From Desulfobacteraceae bacterium UBA2771 (lineage in GTDB: Bacteria > Desulfobacterota > Desulfobacteria > Desulfobacterales > Desulfosarcinaceae): DNA of 41,437 nucleotides. Below the pieces are notes generated by a model. It saw only the letters and a program-made list of their open reading frames with translations, did no database searches and had not been told where the DNA came from. Made by a program: the position numbers and the translations under genes. Shown here in pieces: positions 25,127-32,890 of this stretch; position 1 is the first letter of the stretch, and the number at the start of each line of letters is the position of its first letter. The stretch lies in assembly GCA_002352605.1 (NCBI GenBank), contig DEIP01000026.1, positions 4,818 through 46,254 on the forward strand. The letters run 5' to 3'.

Positions 25127-25993
25127 TCAGACCCTGTCCAGCAACTTCTGCAGCTTCTCTTCCCACCCCATGGCGGAGATCAGGATCCCGGCAAAACCGG
25201 CCGCTTTCACCGCAGAAATGATTTCCGTGGCGATGGCAAGGCTTTCCGTGGCTTTGTCCGGGGCCCGCATGAGCCGCTGAATCAGGTCCTTGGAAATGGT
25301 CACGTTCAGGTGCCGGTCCAGGTAACGGGCCATACCCACGGATTTCAGCAGCATCACGGTGGGGATAATCCGGGTCTTTTTCAGATCAACCTTTTCCATA
25401 AACGGGGCGATGGCGCCGATGTCGAATACCGGTGGCGCGATGAAAAAATCCACGCCGGCCTCGGCCTTTTCGGCCATCCGGGACAGTTCTTTTTCCAGCT
25501 CGTCTCCGGTGACCCGGGTATTTACGTTGGCCCCTACCAGAAACGCGGGGGCGCCGGACAGTTCATTTCCGGCCAGATCCTTGCCGGTCTGAAGCGTGGA
25601 AACCGCCTTGAACAGGGTCATCAGATCGATATCGTCGACCGCCTTGGTCTGGTGATGATCGCCCAGGCCGGGGTCCTCTCCGGAAACGCCCATGATATTG
25701 AGAATCCCGCACCCATAGGCGGCCAACAGGTCCGCTTGAAGGGCGATCCGGTTGCGGTCCCGGCAGTTCACCTGCATGATGGTTTCCAACCCCTTGCGCT
25801 GAAGAATCATAGCCCCACCCAACGAACTCATCCGCATGACGGCGTTGCCCATTTCCGGCACGAGGAAGGCATCCACCGCTTTCTGTACGCGGGTCGCACT
25901 GTTGACCATCGCTGAAACGTTCACCCCTTTGGGCGGCTGCATCTCCGCAAGGATGGTGAACTTGCCGACATCGAATTTGTTTTTTAAATGCAT
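25127..25993 (-). CDS. metF: Methylenetetrahydrofolate reductase-like protein, MetF2
   Basis: This 288-aa protein is a second member of the MTHFR family. The catalytic Glu is kept in ILAEMQPPKG, and MQVNCRDRNRIALQAD matches MetF1 closely. It differs from MetF1 elsewhere: VNVTDNQ is replaced by FLVPEMGN, LSGDHQKFGNH by VSGEDPGLGDH, and the IQTQ strand by FFIAPPVFD. These lie at the flavin/folate site, so specificity or activity may differ. It is the first gene of the operon, 58 bp before hdrA, with an AAGGGG ribosome site, and lies behind a sigma-54 promoter. It could be the bifurcating-complex MTHFR, an alternative catalytic subunit, or a regulator of the complex. Confidence 0.88.
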   Translation of the reverse strand: MHLKNKFDVGKFTILAEMQPPKGVNVSAMVNSATRVQKAVDAFLVPEMGNAVMRMSSLGGAMILQRKGLETIMQVNCRDRNRIALQADLLAAYGCGILNIMGVSGEDPGLGDHHQTKAVDDIDLMTLFKAVSTLQTGKDLAGNELSGAPAFLVGANVNTRVTGDELEKELSRMAEKAEAGVDFFIAPPVFDIGAIAPFMEKVDLKKTRIIPTVMLLKSVGMARYLDRHLNVTISKDLIQRLMRAPDKATESLAIATEIISAVKAAGFAGILISAMGWEEKLQKLLDRV

Positions 25994-26072
25994 AAGCCAA
26001 TCCCCTTATGGTTGGTACGGAAAACAAACGGTAACAGTTAATAAAAAAGGCGCGTCAAATCTTTATCCGGTG

Positions 26073-26097
26073 CCGGAAGGTAGCCACCGCCTTCCGG
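26073..26097 (-). other. Leader hairpin of the metF2-hdrA operon
   Basis: A perfect 8-bp stem, CCGGAAGG/CCTTCCGG with a 9-nt loop, lies in the predicted 148-nt leader, about 80 nt before the metF2 start. No U-run follows, so it is not an intrinsic terminator. It may stabilise the transcript or be a binding site. Confidence 0.4.
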
Positions 26098-26151
26098 AAA
26101 GCATGCAATTGGTGCCGGTCGCTCAATGCCATTTTCCTGCCATTCTGGAAC

Positions 26152-26167
26152 AGCAAGGCTTGTGCCA
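26152..26167 (-). promoter_or_regulatory. Sigma-54 (-24/-12) promoter of the metF2-hdrA-mvhD-metV-metF1 operon
   Basis: On the minus strand TGGCAC-AAGCC-TTGCT matches the sigma-54 consensus TGGCAC-N5-TTGCW at every fixed position. The expected transcription start is about 26141, giving a leader of about 148 nt to metF2. The divergent neighbour is an NtrC-family activator with the GAFTGA loop, exactly what such a promoter needs. Confidence 0.85.
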
Positions 26168-26267
26168 GAAGGTTGAACTTACTGTGCAACGTATATTAAT
26201 CAACGATATCAGACGGTTTAATTGATTTCCGGGACCGGTGCCGATGGCCGTGGAGGATCGGAAAAGG

Positions 26268-26360
26268 ATGGACAACCATGCCAAAATGGACTACATTGCT
26301 CGAGAAGCAGTGCAATAATAAGCCGTTATATGGACTATGCCAATTTGGCGAGGTCCATAT
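26268..26360. promoter_or_regulatory. Enhancer-like activator sites: 33-bp palindrome plus half-sites
   Basis: Positions 26328-26360 form a palindrome centred on T26344. The outer arms are ATATGGAC (26328-26335) and GTCCATAT (26353-26360), the inner arms GCCAA and TTGGC, with three mismatched positions per side between them. Two more ATGGAC copies lie at 26268 and 26286; the first is followed by GCCAA. The palindrome lies about 190-220 bp upstream of the sigma-54 start site, in the usual range for an enhancer, and 30 bp before the activator gene, so autoregulation is possible too. Binding by the neighbouring activator is inferred. Confidence 0.7.
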
Positions 26361-26389
26361 TGGCACCGTTTGAAGAATGGTGGTGATTG

Positions 26390-27763
26390 ATGAACAGTCA
26401 TGTCGTCGTCGTGGATGATGATCGGGACTACCTTGAAGTTCTGGGGAGAAAGCTGGCCGATATCGGCTTTAAGCGGGTCCGTCTGGAAGACAGCTCCGTC
26501 AAACTGGCTGAAGCGGTGGAAAAAGGGCTCTCTTTCGACCTGGCCCTCATCGATATGAGCATGCCGGAGATGGACGGTATGGCCCTGTTGGAAAAAATCA
26601 AGGCCAATTCTCCGTCCACCGAGTGCATCATGGTAACGGCCATCAACGAGGCACGCATCGCCGTGGAGTGTCTGAACAAGGGGGCTTATGACTATCTGGT
26701 CAAGCCTGTGGCCACCGAAGACCTCTCCCTGTCCATTAAGCGGACCCTGGAACGAAAACGGCTTCTGGATCTGCTGGACCTTGAAAAACGCGACGATTTG
26801 CCCACCCTTGAAAATGAAGTGCCCTTCCGACCTATCATTACCCAATCCAAAAAAGTCCTGCGCATACTCAAAGAGGCGGAGCTGCATGCTTCCAGCCCTG
26901 TGCCCGTGTTGATCACCGGCGAGAGCGGCACGGGCAAAGAGCTTCTGGCTCGCGCCATACACGGGGCCAGTCCCCGTACCCAGAACCCTTTTACCCCCAT
27001 CAATATGGCATCACTGACCAGTTCGCTGTTCGAAGCGGAATTTTTCGGCCACACCAAGGGCGCATTCACCGGAGCCGAAAGCGGACGGGTCGGCTATCTG
27101 GAATACACGAACAAAGGCACACTGTTTCTGGACGAGATCGGCGACCTGCCGTTATCCCTCCAAGGCAAACTGCTGCGGGTACTCCAGGATGGCGAGTTTT
27201 CCAAACTCGGAGCGAGCACCCGGCAGAAGGTAGACCTGCGGTTTATCGCCGCCACCAACGAGAACCTGGAACGGATGATGGCTCAGAAACGTTTTCGAAA
27301 AGACCTGTACTACCGCATCCGTGGCGGCTGGCTCCATCTTCCCCCGCTTCGTGAGCGCCCCGAGGATATCATTCTGCTGACCCGAAAATTTCTGGAGAAA
27401 TATTACGATGTGAACAATGAGGGATTTATCGAAAAAAGCGCGCTGGATCTGTTGATGCGTTATCCCTATCCCGGCAACATCCGGGAGTTAAAGTCCATCC
27501 TCCAATCGGCGGTCAACCTGGCACGGGGAGAACCGATCCGGGAGTCACATCTGCCGTCGCATCTCACGACCACCTCGAAAGAATGTGCCGAGGGGATCGT
27601 GGCGGCAGACACCGCGCCGATTAAACCCTTGGCCGAGGTGGAAAAAACCCATGTTCTGAACGCCTATAAACAAACCGGCAACAACAAGTCCAAAACGGCC
27701 CGGTTGCTGGGCATCGGCCTGAACACCCTGCGGCGCAAACTGACCAGTTATGGCATTCGATGA
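26390..27763 (+). CDS. Sigma-54-dependent NtrC-family response regulator
   Basis: This 457-aa protein has the three NtrC domains. The receiver (about 3-120) has Asp55 in LALIDMSMPEMDG. The AAA+ domain (about 150-390) has Walker A GESGTGKE (177-184), the sigma-54 contact loop GAFTGA (224-229) and Walker B GTLFLDEIGDLP. The C-terminal Fis-type helix-turn-helix has GNNKSKTARLLGIGLNTLRRKL. The start is the ATG at 26390; a TTG one codon upstream is in frame. It is divergent from the metF2-hdrA operon, which has a matching sigma-54 promoter and palindromic sites, so it is very likely that operon's activator. No cognate kinase is adjacent, and the signal is unknown. Confidence 0.95.
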   Translation: MNSHVVVVDDDRDYLEVLGRKLADIGFKRVRLEDSSVKLAEAVEKGLSFDLALIDMSMPEMDGMALLEKIKANSPSTECIMVTAINEARIAVECLNKGAYDYLVKPVATEDLSLSIKRTLERKRLLDLLDLEKRDDLPTLENEVPFRPIITQSKKVLRILKEAELHASSPVPVLITGESGTGKELLARAIHGASPRTQNPFTPINMASLTSSLFEAEFFGHTKGAFTGAESGRVGYLEYTNKGTLFLDEIGDLPLSLQGKLLRVLQDGEFSKLGASTRQKVDLRFIAATNENLERMMAQKRFRKDLYYRIRGGWLHLPPLRERPEDIILLTRKFLEKYYDVNNEGFIEKSALDLLMRYPYPGNIRELKSILQSAVNLARGEPIRESHLPSHLTTTSKECAEGIVAADTAPIKPLAEVEKTHVLNAYKQTGNNKSKTARLLGIGLNTLRRKLTSYGIR

Positions 27764-27775
27764 AGGAATGATCCG

Positions 27776-30181
27776 CTACATGTCGGACTTGAAAAAAGAT
27801 TCGGCATCCACGATCGTATCCGGCGTTTTGGTATATTCGGTTGGAACGGTACCCTCTTTGAAACACTCGAACAGGGTTTTTCCGGACTCGGGGATGGGCA
27901 AAAGGCCGGTTTCTGCGTCTATCTTGGCAAAGACCACCCCCTCGGGAACCTGGAACGCACGTACCGACTTGTTCTTTGTGATCGTTTCCATAAATCCCAG
28001 CCAGATCGGGCTGGCGGTTCGTGAGCCGGTCTCCCCTTTACCCAAGGTTCGTCCGTTGTCGTAGCCTACCCAGATGCCGGAAATGAACCGTGGGGTATAC
28101 CCCACAAACCAGGCATCCTGAAGGTCATTGGTCGTCCCGGTTTTTCCAGCCACCGGCCGCTTCAAGGCTTTGACCCGTTTACCGGTTCCTTCCCTGACCA
28201 CACTTTCCAGCAGACTGGTCATGATGTAGGCGGTGCTTTTATCGATCACCCGTTCCCGGGATGGATTCATCTCTTCGAGGATATTGCCGAAACGATCTTC
28301 GATTTTGGTGATGAAGGCGGGCGCCACCAGATAGCCCCGGTTGGCGAAAACCGCATAGGCATTAACGATTTCAAGGAGGGATACGCCCGAGGAGCCCAAG
28401 GCGATGGAAAGATCCCGGGGCATCTCGGATTCGATGCCCAACTTCCTGGCGTAGTCGATGCAGTAGTCGATGCCGATATCCTGAAGAATTTTAATGGTAA
28501 CAACATTGCGTGATTTGGTCAGGGCTTCACGCAGCAGCGTGGGGCCGTAAAATTTCTTGCCATAGTTTTTCGGCTTCCAGGTGAAATCGTTGCGTTTGTC
28601 TTCAAAAACGATGGGGGCGTCGATGATCACCGTTGCAGGGGTAAAGCCCTTGTCCAGCGCCGCTGCATAGATAATCGGTTTGAAGGCGGAGCCCGGCTGA
28701 CGACGGGATTGAAGGGCCCGGTTGAACTGACTCTTCGTGAAATCGCGTCCGCCAACCATTACCTTCACTAGGCCGGTTTCCGCTTCGAGGCACAACAGGG
28801 CGCTCTGGGTGTCTGGAATTTGGTCCAGGGAAAGTTCCCATAAATCTCCGGATTCCTGTTTTTTTAATACCCGCACCAGGATTACATCCCCGGTTTTCAG
28901 CACCTGACTCACCCTTTTGACGCGGGTCTGGAAAAATGCCAGATTCGGATTGGGTTTGCGTGCCCAGCGCATCTCTTCGATGGAAATGATTCCCCGCGCA
29001 TTGCCCATGCGAACAGTGGCTCTGCCCATACGGTCATCTATATCGATGACCACCCCTTGGGTTGTGGTCCCTTCGGCCAGCGGGGATTTCTTAAACGAGG
29101 CCAGGAGTTCATTGCTGAAGTGTTCGACCTCCTCGGGGGCCAGGTGGGTTTCCGATCCCCGGTATCCCCGGCGCCGATCCAGATCCCGAAGCCCTTTTTC
29201 GATCTCCTGTCGGGCGGCTTTCTGCATTTCGATGTTAACTGCTGCATAAATCTTCAGGCCCTGGGTGTAAAGCGCATCCTTGCCATACTTTTTTTCCACG
29301 TACCGGCGGATGTGTTCCGTGTATATGGGCACCTCTTCGATGTACCAATTCCGGCGGGGTTTGATGTCCATTGCTACATCGATGGCTTCGGTGACCTCGG
29401 TATTGTTGATGAAGCCTTCGGCCAGCATCCGGTTCAGCACGTAAATTTGCCGTTGTTTGGCCCGTTCGGGAAACCGGAATGGGGAGTATCGGCTGGGGGC
29501 CTGGGGCAATCCGGCCAGAATGGCGCACTCCGACAGATTCAGTTCATTGACCGATTTGCCAAAGTAATTTTCCGCCGCCGCTTCGACGCCGTATGCGCCG
29601 TGGCCCAGGTATATCTGGTTCAGATACAGGTAAAGAACATCTTCTTTGGTGAAAGCCTTGTCGATGCGGTAAGCTAGAATGGCTTCCTTTATTTTTCGCT
29701 CGTAACTGCGCTCGGGGGTAAGCAGGAATGATTTGGTAACCTGTTGGGTGATGGTGCTGCCCCCCTGGACGATGGCCCCGGCCTCCAAGTTTTTTAAAAA
29801 TGCTCTAATGATGCTGAAAAAATCGATCCCCTGGTGCTTGTAGAACCTGGAATCTTCGGCGGCGATGAAGGCTTGTTGGAGCTGAATGGGGATCTTTGAC
29901 AGGGGAACGACAATGCGCCGCTCTTTGTAAAATTCGGCAATTTTTCGGTTGTCATCCGAATAGACGGTGGTAATGATGGACGGATGGTAATCGGTAAGCG
30001 ATGTGATTTTCGGCAGGTCGTCACCCAAATAGAAATAAATTCCCATCAGGGCCATGGCACCCAAAAGCATCATCGCGACGGCCATCAAAAGCGACCATTT
30101 GATGAGCCGGCCAATCGTCGCTCCCGGTTGGCGACGCGCCCGCTTTTTAAGAATTTGAGATGCACTCTTTTCTTTGGACAT
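27776..30181 (-). CDS. mrcA: Penicillin-binding protein 1A, bifunctional
   Basis: This 801-aa class A PBP polymerises and cross-links peptidoglycan. After a basic cytoplasmic tail and one membrane helix (about 28-52) comes the glycosyltransferase domain with the catalytic Glu in AAEDSRFYKHQGID, then GGSTITQQ. An OB-like region (about 380-470) is followed by the transpeptidase domain: the nucleophile Ser in RRQPGSAFKP, then the SRN box (TKSRNVVT) and the KTGT box. The start at 30181 gives a normal MSKEKS cytoplasmic tail; the open frame runs 44 codons further without support. It ends 12 bp from the convergent activator gene, leaving no room for a separate terminator. Confidence 0.95.
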   Translation of the reverse strand: MSKEKSASQILKKRARRQPGATIGRLIKWSLLMAVAMMLLGAMALMGIYFYLGDDLPKITSLTDYHPSIITTVYSDDNRKIAEFYKERRIVVPLSKIPIQLQQAFIAAEDSRFYKHQGIDFFSIIRAFLKNLEAGAIVQGGSTITQQVTKSFLLTPERSYERKIKEAILAYRIDKAFTKEDVLYLYLNQIYLGHGAYGVEAAAENYFGKSVNELNLSECAILAGLPQAPSRYSPFRFPERAKQRQIYVLNRMLAEGFINNTEVTEAIDVAMDIKPRRNWYIEEVPIYTEHIRRYVEKKYGKDALYTQGLKIYAAVNIEMQKAARQEIEKGLRDLDRRRGYRGSETHLAPEEVEHFSNELLASFKKSPLAEGTTTQGVVIDIDDRMGRATVRMGNARGIISIEEMRWARKPNPNLAFFQTRVKRVSQVLKTGDVILVRVLKKQESGDLWELSLDQIPDTQSALLCLEAETGLVKVMVGGRDFTKSQFNRALQSRRQPGSAFKPIIYAAALDKGFTPATVIIDAPIVFEDKRNDFTWKPKNYGKKFYGPTLLREALTKSRNVVTIKILQDIGIDYCIDYARKLGIESEMPRDLSIALGSSGVSLLEIVNAYAVFANRGYLVAPAFITKIEDRFGNILEEMNPSRERVIDKSTAYIMTSLLESVVREGTGKRVKALKRPVAGKTGTTNDLQDAWFVGYTPRFISGIWVGYDNGRTLGKGETGSRTASPIWLGFMETITKNKSVRAFQVPEGVVFAKIDAETGLLPIPESGKTLFECFKEGTVPTEYTKTPDTIVDAESFFKSDM

Positions 30182-30284
30182 AGCAGACCTGGAATTCCTG
30201 TTATTATCTGAGTATCCGGTTGGGCCACCGATAACGGTTACCGATCGAAACCCAACGTCCGGGCCCGGATACGAAAATCCTATT

Positions 30285-30313
30285 ACTTTAACAAAGTAAA
30301 TAATTTTTCGCAA
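30285..30313 (-). promoter_or_regulatory. Candidate promoter of mrcA
   Basis: On the minus strand TTGCGA (30308-30313) and TAAAGT (30285-30290) are 17 nt apart, each matching the sigma-70 boxes at 4 of 6 positions. A 7-bp dyad, TTACTTT-AAC-AAAGTAA at 30283-30299, overlaps the -10 box and might be an operator. Confidence 0.35.
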
Positions 30314-30336
30314 GATTATCCCGCAGTTGCGAAAAA
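30304..30336. repeat. 10-bp inverted repeat between mrcA and hisI
   Basis: TTTTTCGCAA (30304-30313) and TTGCGAAAAA (30327-30336) are perfect inverted copies with 13 nt between. The element lies in the 279-bp divergent region, directly before the candidate his promoter, and overlaps the candidate mrcA -35. In RNA it would form a 10-bp stem, AT-rich at the base, with A or T tracts on both sides, so it could act as an operator or as a weak two-way terminator. Confidence 0.55.
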
Positions 30337-30342
30337 AAGGGA

Positions 30343-30371
30343 TTGACTCCCGCTGTTGATGTGGTTAGATG
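30343..30371 (+). promoter_or_regulatory. Candidate promoter of hisI-hisG run
   Basis: TTGACT at 30343-30348 (5 of 6) is followed after 16-17 nt by TTAGAT/TAGATG, a poor -10 (3 of 6). The predicted start is near 30378, about 80 nt before hisI. Confidence 0.35.
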
Positions 30372-30460
30372 ATTTGGTTTTGTGTGAATGGCCTGAAAAC
30401 AGCGATAACGCAGGTGACGCAAAGGCAAAGCGGTTCGACCGCATCCAAAATGGAGTGAAA

Positions 30461-30838
30461 ATGATCGATCTGAATTTTGAAAAAATGGGTGGACTGATAC
30501 CGGCTATTGCACAGGATGACAAAACCGGAGCGGTTCTCATGCTGGCCTTTATGAACCAGGCGGCCTGGGAAGCGACCTTGGAAACCGGTCTGGCCACTTA
30601 CTACAGCCGGACGCGTGACACCCTGTGGGTCAAGGGGCTCACCTCCGGCCATATTCAGCGCGTCAAGGAGATTCGGGTGGACTGCGATAACGACACCGTG
30701 TTACTCAAGGTCGAACAGGTGGGGGGGGCCGCCTGCCACACCGGTTATGCCAGCTGTTTTTATCAACGTGTAGAAGACGGCGCGCTGGTTAGCGTGGGTG
30801 AGCCGGTTTTCGATCCCAAGGAGGTTTACAAAGCATGA
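30461..30838 (+). CDS. hisI: Phosphoribosyl-AMP cyclohydrolase
   Basis: This 125-aa protein is HisI, which opens the purine ring of PR-AMP in histidine synthesis. The zinc/metal motif VDCDNDTVLLKVEQ and the Cys site CHTGYASCFY are present, as is ATYYSRTRDTLWVKG. It is the stand-alone cyclohydrolase; the PR-ATP pyrophosphohydrolase (HisE) is not fused and not in the window. The ATG at 30461 has GGAG 7 nt upstream, so the longer open frame is not used. The stop overlaps the hisG start by 4 nt. Confidence 0.95.
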   Translation: MIDLNFEKMGGLIPAIAQDDKTGAVLMLAFMNQAAWEATLETGLATYYSRTRDTLWVKGLTSGHIQRVKEIRVDCDNDTVLLKVEQVGGAACHTGYASCFYQRVEDGALVSVGEPVFDPKEVYKA

Positions 30839-31710
30839 CGACACCTTTGAAGCTGGGTATTCCCAAGGGAAGCCTGCAGAATGCCACCTTTGCCCTTTTC
30901 AAACGATCCGGTTGGACCATCAATGTCAACGACCGCAGCTATTTTCCCGAGATCAACGACGACACCATCGAATGCGCGATCTGCCGGGCCCAGGAGATGT
31001 CTCGATATGTGGAAAACGGCACCCTGGATGCCGGCCTCACCGGAAAGGATTGGATTGCCGAAAACAGCTCCGATGTTCGTGTGGTGGCAGACCTGGTCTA
31101 TTCCAAGGTCAGCTCACGCCCGGCCCGCTGGGTGTTGGCCGTGCCATACGATTCGCCGATTAAAACCCTTGAAGACTTGAACGGCAAGAAAATCGCCACC
31201 GAACTGGTGGCCTTCAGCGAACGTTATTTCAAAGCGCGCAACATATCCGTGGAGATCGAGTTTTCCTGGGGCGCTACGGAAGCCAAGGCGGTGTCCGGCC
31301 TGGCCGATGCCGTGGTGGAGGTCACCGAAACCGGCAGCACCATCAAGGCCCACGGCCTGCGCATCATCCACGAACTGATGCAGACCAACACCCAATTGAT
31401 CACCAATCGCCAGGCATGGGAGGATCCCAAAAAGAGGGAGAAGATCGAACAGATTGCCCTGTTGCTCAAAGGGGCCCTGTTGGGGGAAAAGTTGGTCGGA
31501 ATCAAAATGAATGTGCCCCACGAGAAACTGGAGCAGGTGGTGGGGTTGTTACCCAGCCTCCATGCCCCCACCGTGGCCTCCCTTTACCAGTCCGACTGGT
31601 TTTCCGTTGAGACCGTGGTGGGCAACGACGTGGTGCGGGACCTGATCCCCGAATTGCTGAAAAAAGGGGCCGAAGGCATTATTGAGTACCCGCTCAACAA
31701 GGTAATTTAG
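30835..31710 (+). CDS. hisG: ATP phosphoribosyltransferase, long form
   Basis: This 291-aa protein is HisG, the first and controlled enzyme of histidine synthesis (ATP + PRPP to PR-ATP). It is the long form that carries a C-terminal ACT-like regulatory domain (about 215-290), so direct histidine feedback and no HisZ are expected. Family stretches include IPKGSLQNATF, DAGLTGKDWI and the PRPP loop DAVVEVTETGSTIKAHGL. The ATG overlaps the hisI stop (ATGA), showing translational coupling. Confidence 0.95.
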   Translation: MTTPLKLGIPKGSLQNATFALFKRSGWTINVNDRSYFPEINDDTIECAICRAQEMSRYVENGTLDAGLTGKDWIAENSSDVRVVADLVYSKVSSRPARWVLAVPYDSPIKTLEDLNGKKIATELVAFSERYFKARNISVEIEFSWGATEAKAVSGLADAVVEVTETGSTIKAHGLRIIHELMQTNTQLITNRQAWEDPKKREKIEQIALLLKGALLGEKLVGIKMNVPHEKLEQVVGLLPSLHAPTVASLYQSDWFSVETVVGNDVVRDLIPELLKKGAEGIIEYPLNKVI

Positions 31711-31730
31711 TGGCTGTAAAGGAGGCGCCC

Positions 31731-32882
31731 ATGGCATCCAAACGCACCGAGGAGATGACCTCTTTTATCGTCATGGATGTGCTGGAACGGGCTTGTGCCT
31801 TAGAGTGCGAGGGCAAAAACATTGTCCACCTGGAGGTGGGAGAGCCCGATTTCGACACACCGGAATGCGTCAAAGATGCCGCCTGTAAGGCCCTTGAGGA
31901 CGGGTTCACCCACTATACCCACAGCCTGGGTATCCTGGAACTGCGCGAATCCATCTGTGAATACTACCACGATACTTATGGTGTTCATGTGGATCCCGAT
32001 CGGGTGGTGGTCACCTCGGGCAGCTCGCCGGCGATCTTCATGACCTTCGCCGCCCTGCTGGAGACCGGAGACCCGGTCATCCTCTCGGATCCCCACTACG
32101 CCTGCTATCCCAACTTCATCAAGTTCGTTGGGGGAGCGCCGGTGATGGTGCGGGTTTTCGAGGAAGACGGCTTCCAACTCCGTCCCGAGGCCATCCAGGA
32201 AAAGCTTACGGAGCGCACCCGGGCCATCTTTATCAACTCGCCCTCCAACCCCACGGGAAACCTGCTCTCCAAAGCACGCATGGAAACCATCGCCGGCATG
32301 CCGCCCTGGATCATCTCCGACGAGATCTACCACGGGCTGGTTTACGAGGGAAAAGAGCACTCGATCCTCGAGTTTACGGACCGGGCCTTCGTAATCAATG
32401 GTTTTTCCAAACGCTTTGCCATGACCGGTTTGCGTCTGGGTTACCTTATCGCGCCCAGGGAATTCATCCGCCCCATTCAAAAAGTGCAGCAGAACTTTTT
32501 CATTTCGGCCAATGCCATGATCCAGAAGGCGGGGATCGCCGCGTTGAAGGAATCCGGAGATGACGTGGCGCGTATGAAGCGCATATACAATGAGCGGCGG
32601 ATCTTCATGATCCGGCGGCTCAGGAAGATGGGGCTGGGCATCACCGTTGAACCCACCGGGGCATTCTATGTATTTGCCAACGCCCGACATATCTCCGAAG
32701 ATTCCTATGCCCTGGCATTCGACATCCTGGAAAAGGCCTGCGTGGGAGTGACGCCGGGTATCGATTTCGGCCAAAACGGAGAAGGGTACCTGCGCTTTTC
32801 CTACGCCAACACCATGGAACAGATCGCCGAAGGCATGAACCGTCTGGAGGCGTATCTAAAGACCCGAACCCATGATCGGTAG
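31731..32882 (+). CDS. PLP-dependent aminotransferase, class I/II
   Basis: This 383-aa protein is a fold-type I aminotransferase of the aspartate aminotransferase group. Visible are EVGEPDFDTPE, TSGSSPAIFMTFAAL, the NSPSNPTGN loop, the ISDEIYHGLVY Asp/Tyr pair, and the PLP lysine in NGFSKRFAMTGLRLGY. The Arg binding substrate carboxylate is in YLRFSYA. The ATG at 31731 has a near-perfect AAGGAGG 6 nt upstream. It follows hisG by 20 bp, so a histidinol-phosphate role (HisC) was considered, but the motifs fit the Asp/Ala/aromatic group better; substrate is not settled. Confidence 0.9.
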   Translation: MASKRTEEMTSFIVMDVLERACALECEGKNIVHLEVGEPDFDTPECVKDAACKALEDGFTHYTHSLGILELRESICEYYHDTYGVHVDPDRVVVTSGSSPAIFMTFAALLETGDPVILSDPHYACYPNFIKFVGGAPVMVRVFEEDGFQLRPEAIQEKLTERTRAIFINSPSNPTGNLLSKARMETIAGMPPWIISDEIYHGLVYEGKEHSILEFTDRAFVINGFSKRFAMTGLRLGYLIAPREFIRPIQKVQQNFFISANAMIQKAGIAALKESGDDVARMKRIYNERRIFMIRRLRKMGLGITVEPTGAFYVFANARHISEDSYALAFDILEKACVGVTPGIDFGQNGEGYLRFSYANTMEQIAEGMNRLEAYLKTRTHDR

Positions 32883-32890
32883 CCATCCAC

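Larger units (their letters stand above)
25994..26389. other. Divergent control region, metF2-hdrA operon / activator gene
   Basis: This 396-bp region holds, from left to right, the operon leader with a hairpin, a sigma-54 promoter on the minus strand, and a group of GGAC-type repeats ending in a long palindrome next to the activator gene (each listed separately). A dyad ATTGC-12-GCAAT is at 26295-26316. I see no clear sigma-70 promoter for the activator gene and no gene within the region. Confidence 0.6.

Noticed and set aside
31731..32882. Aminotransferase as hisC because it follows hisG
   Set aside because: Its motifs fit the general aspartate/aromatic class I group; position alone is not enough to assign histidinol-phosphate specificity.
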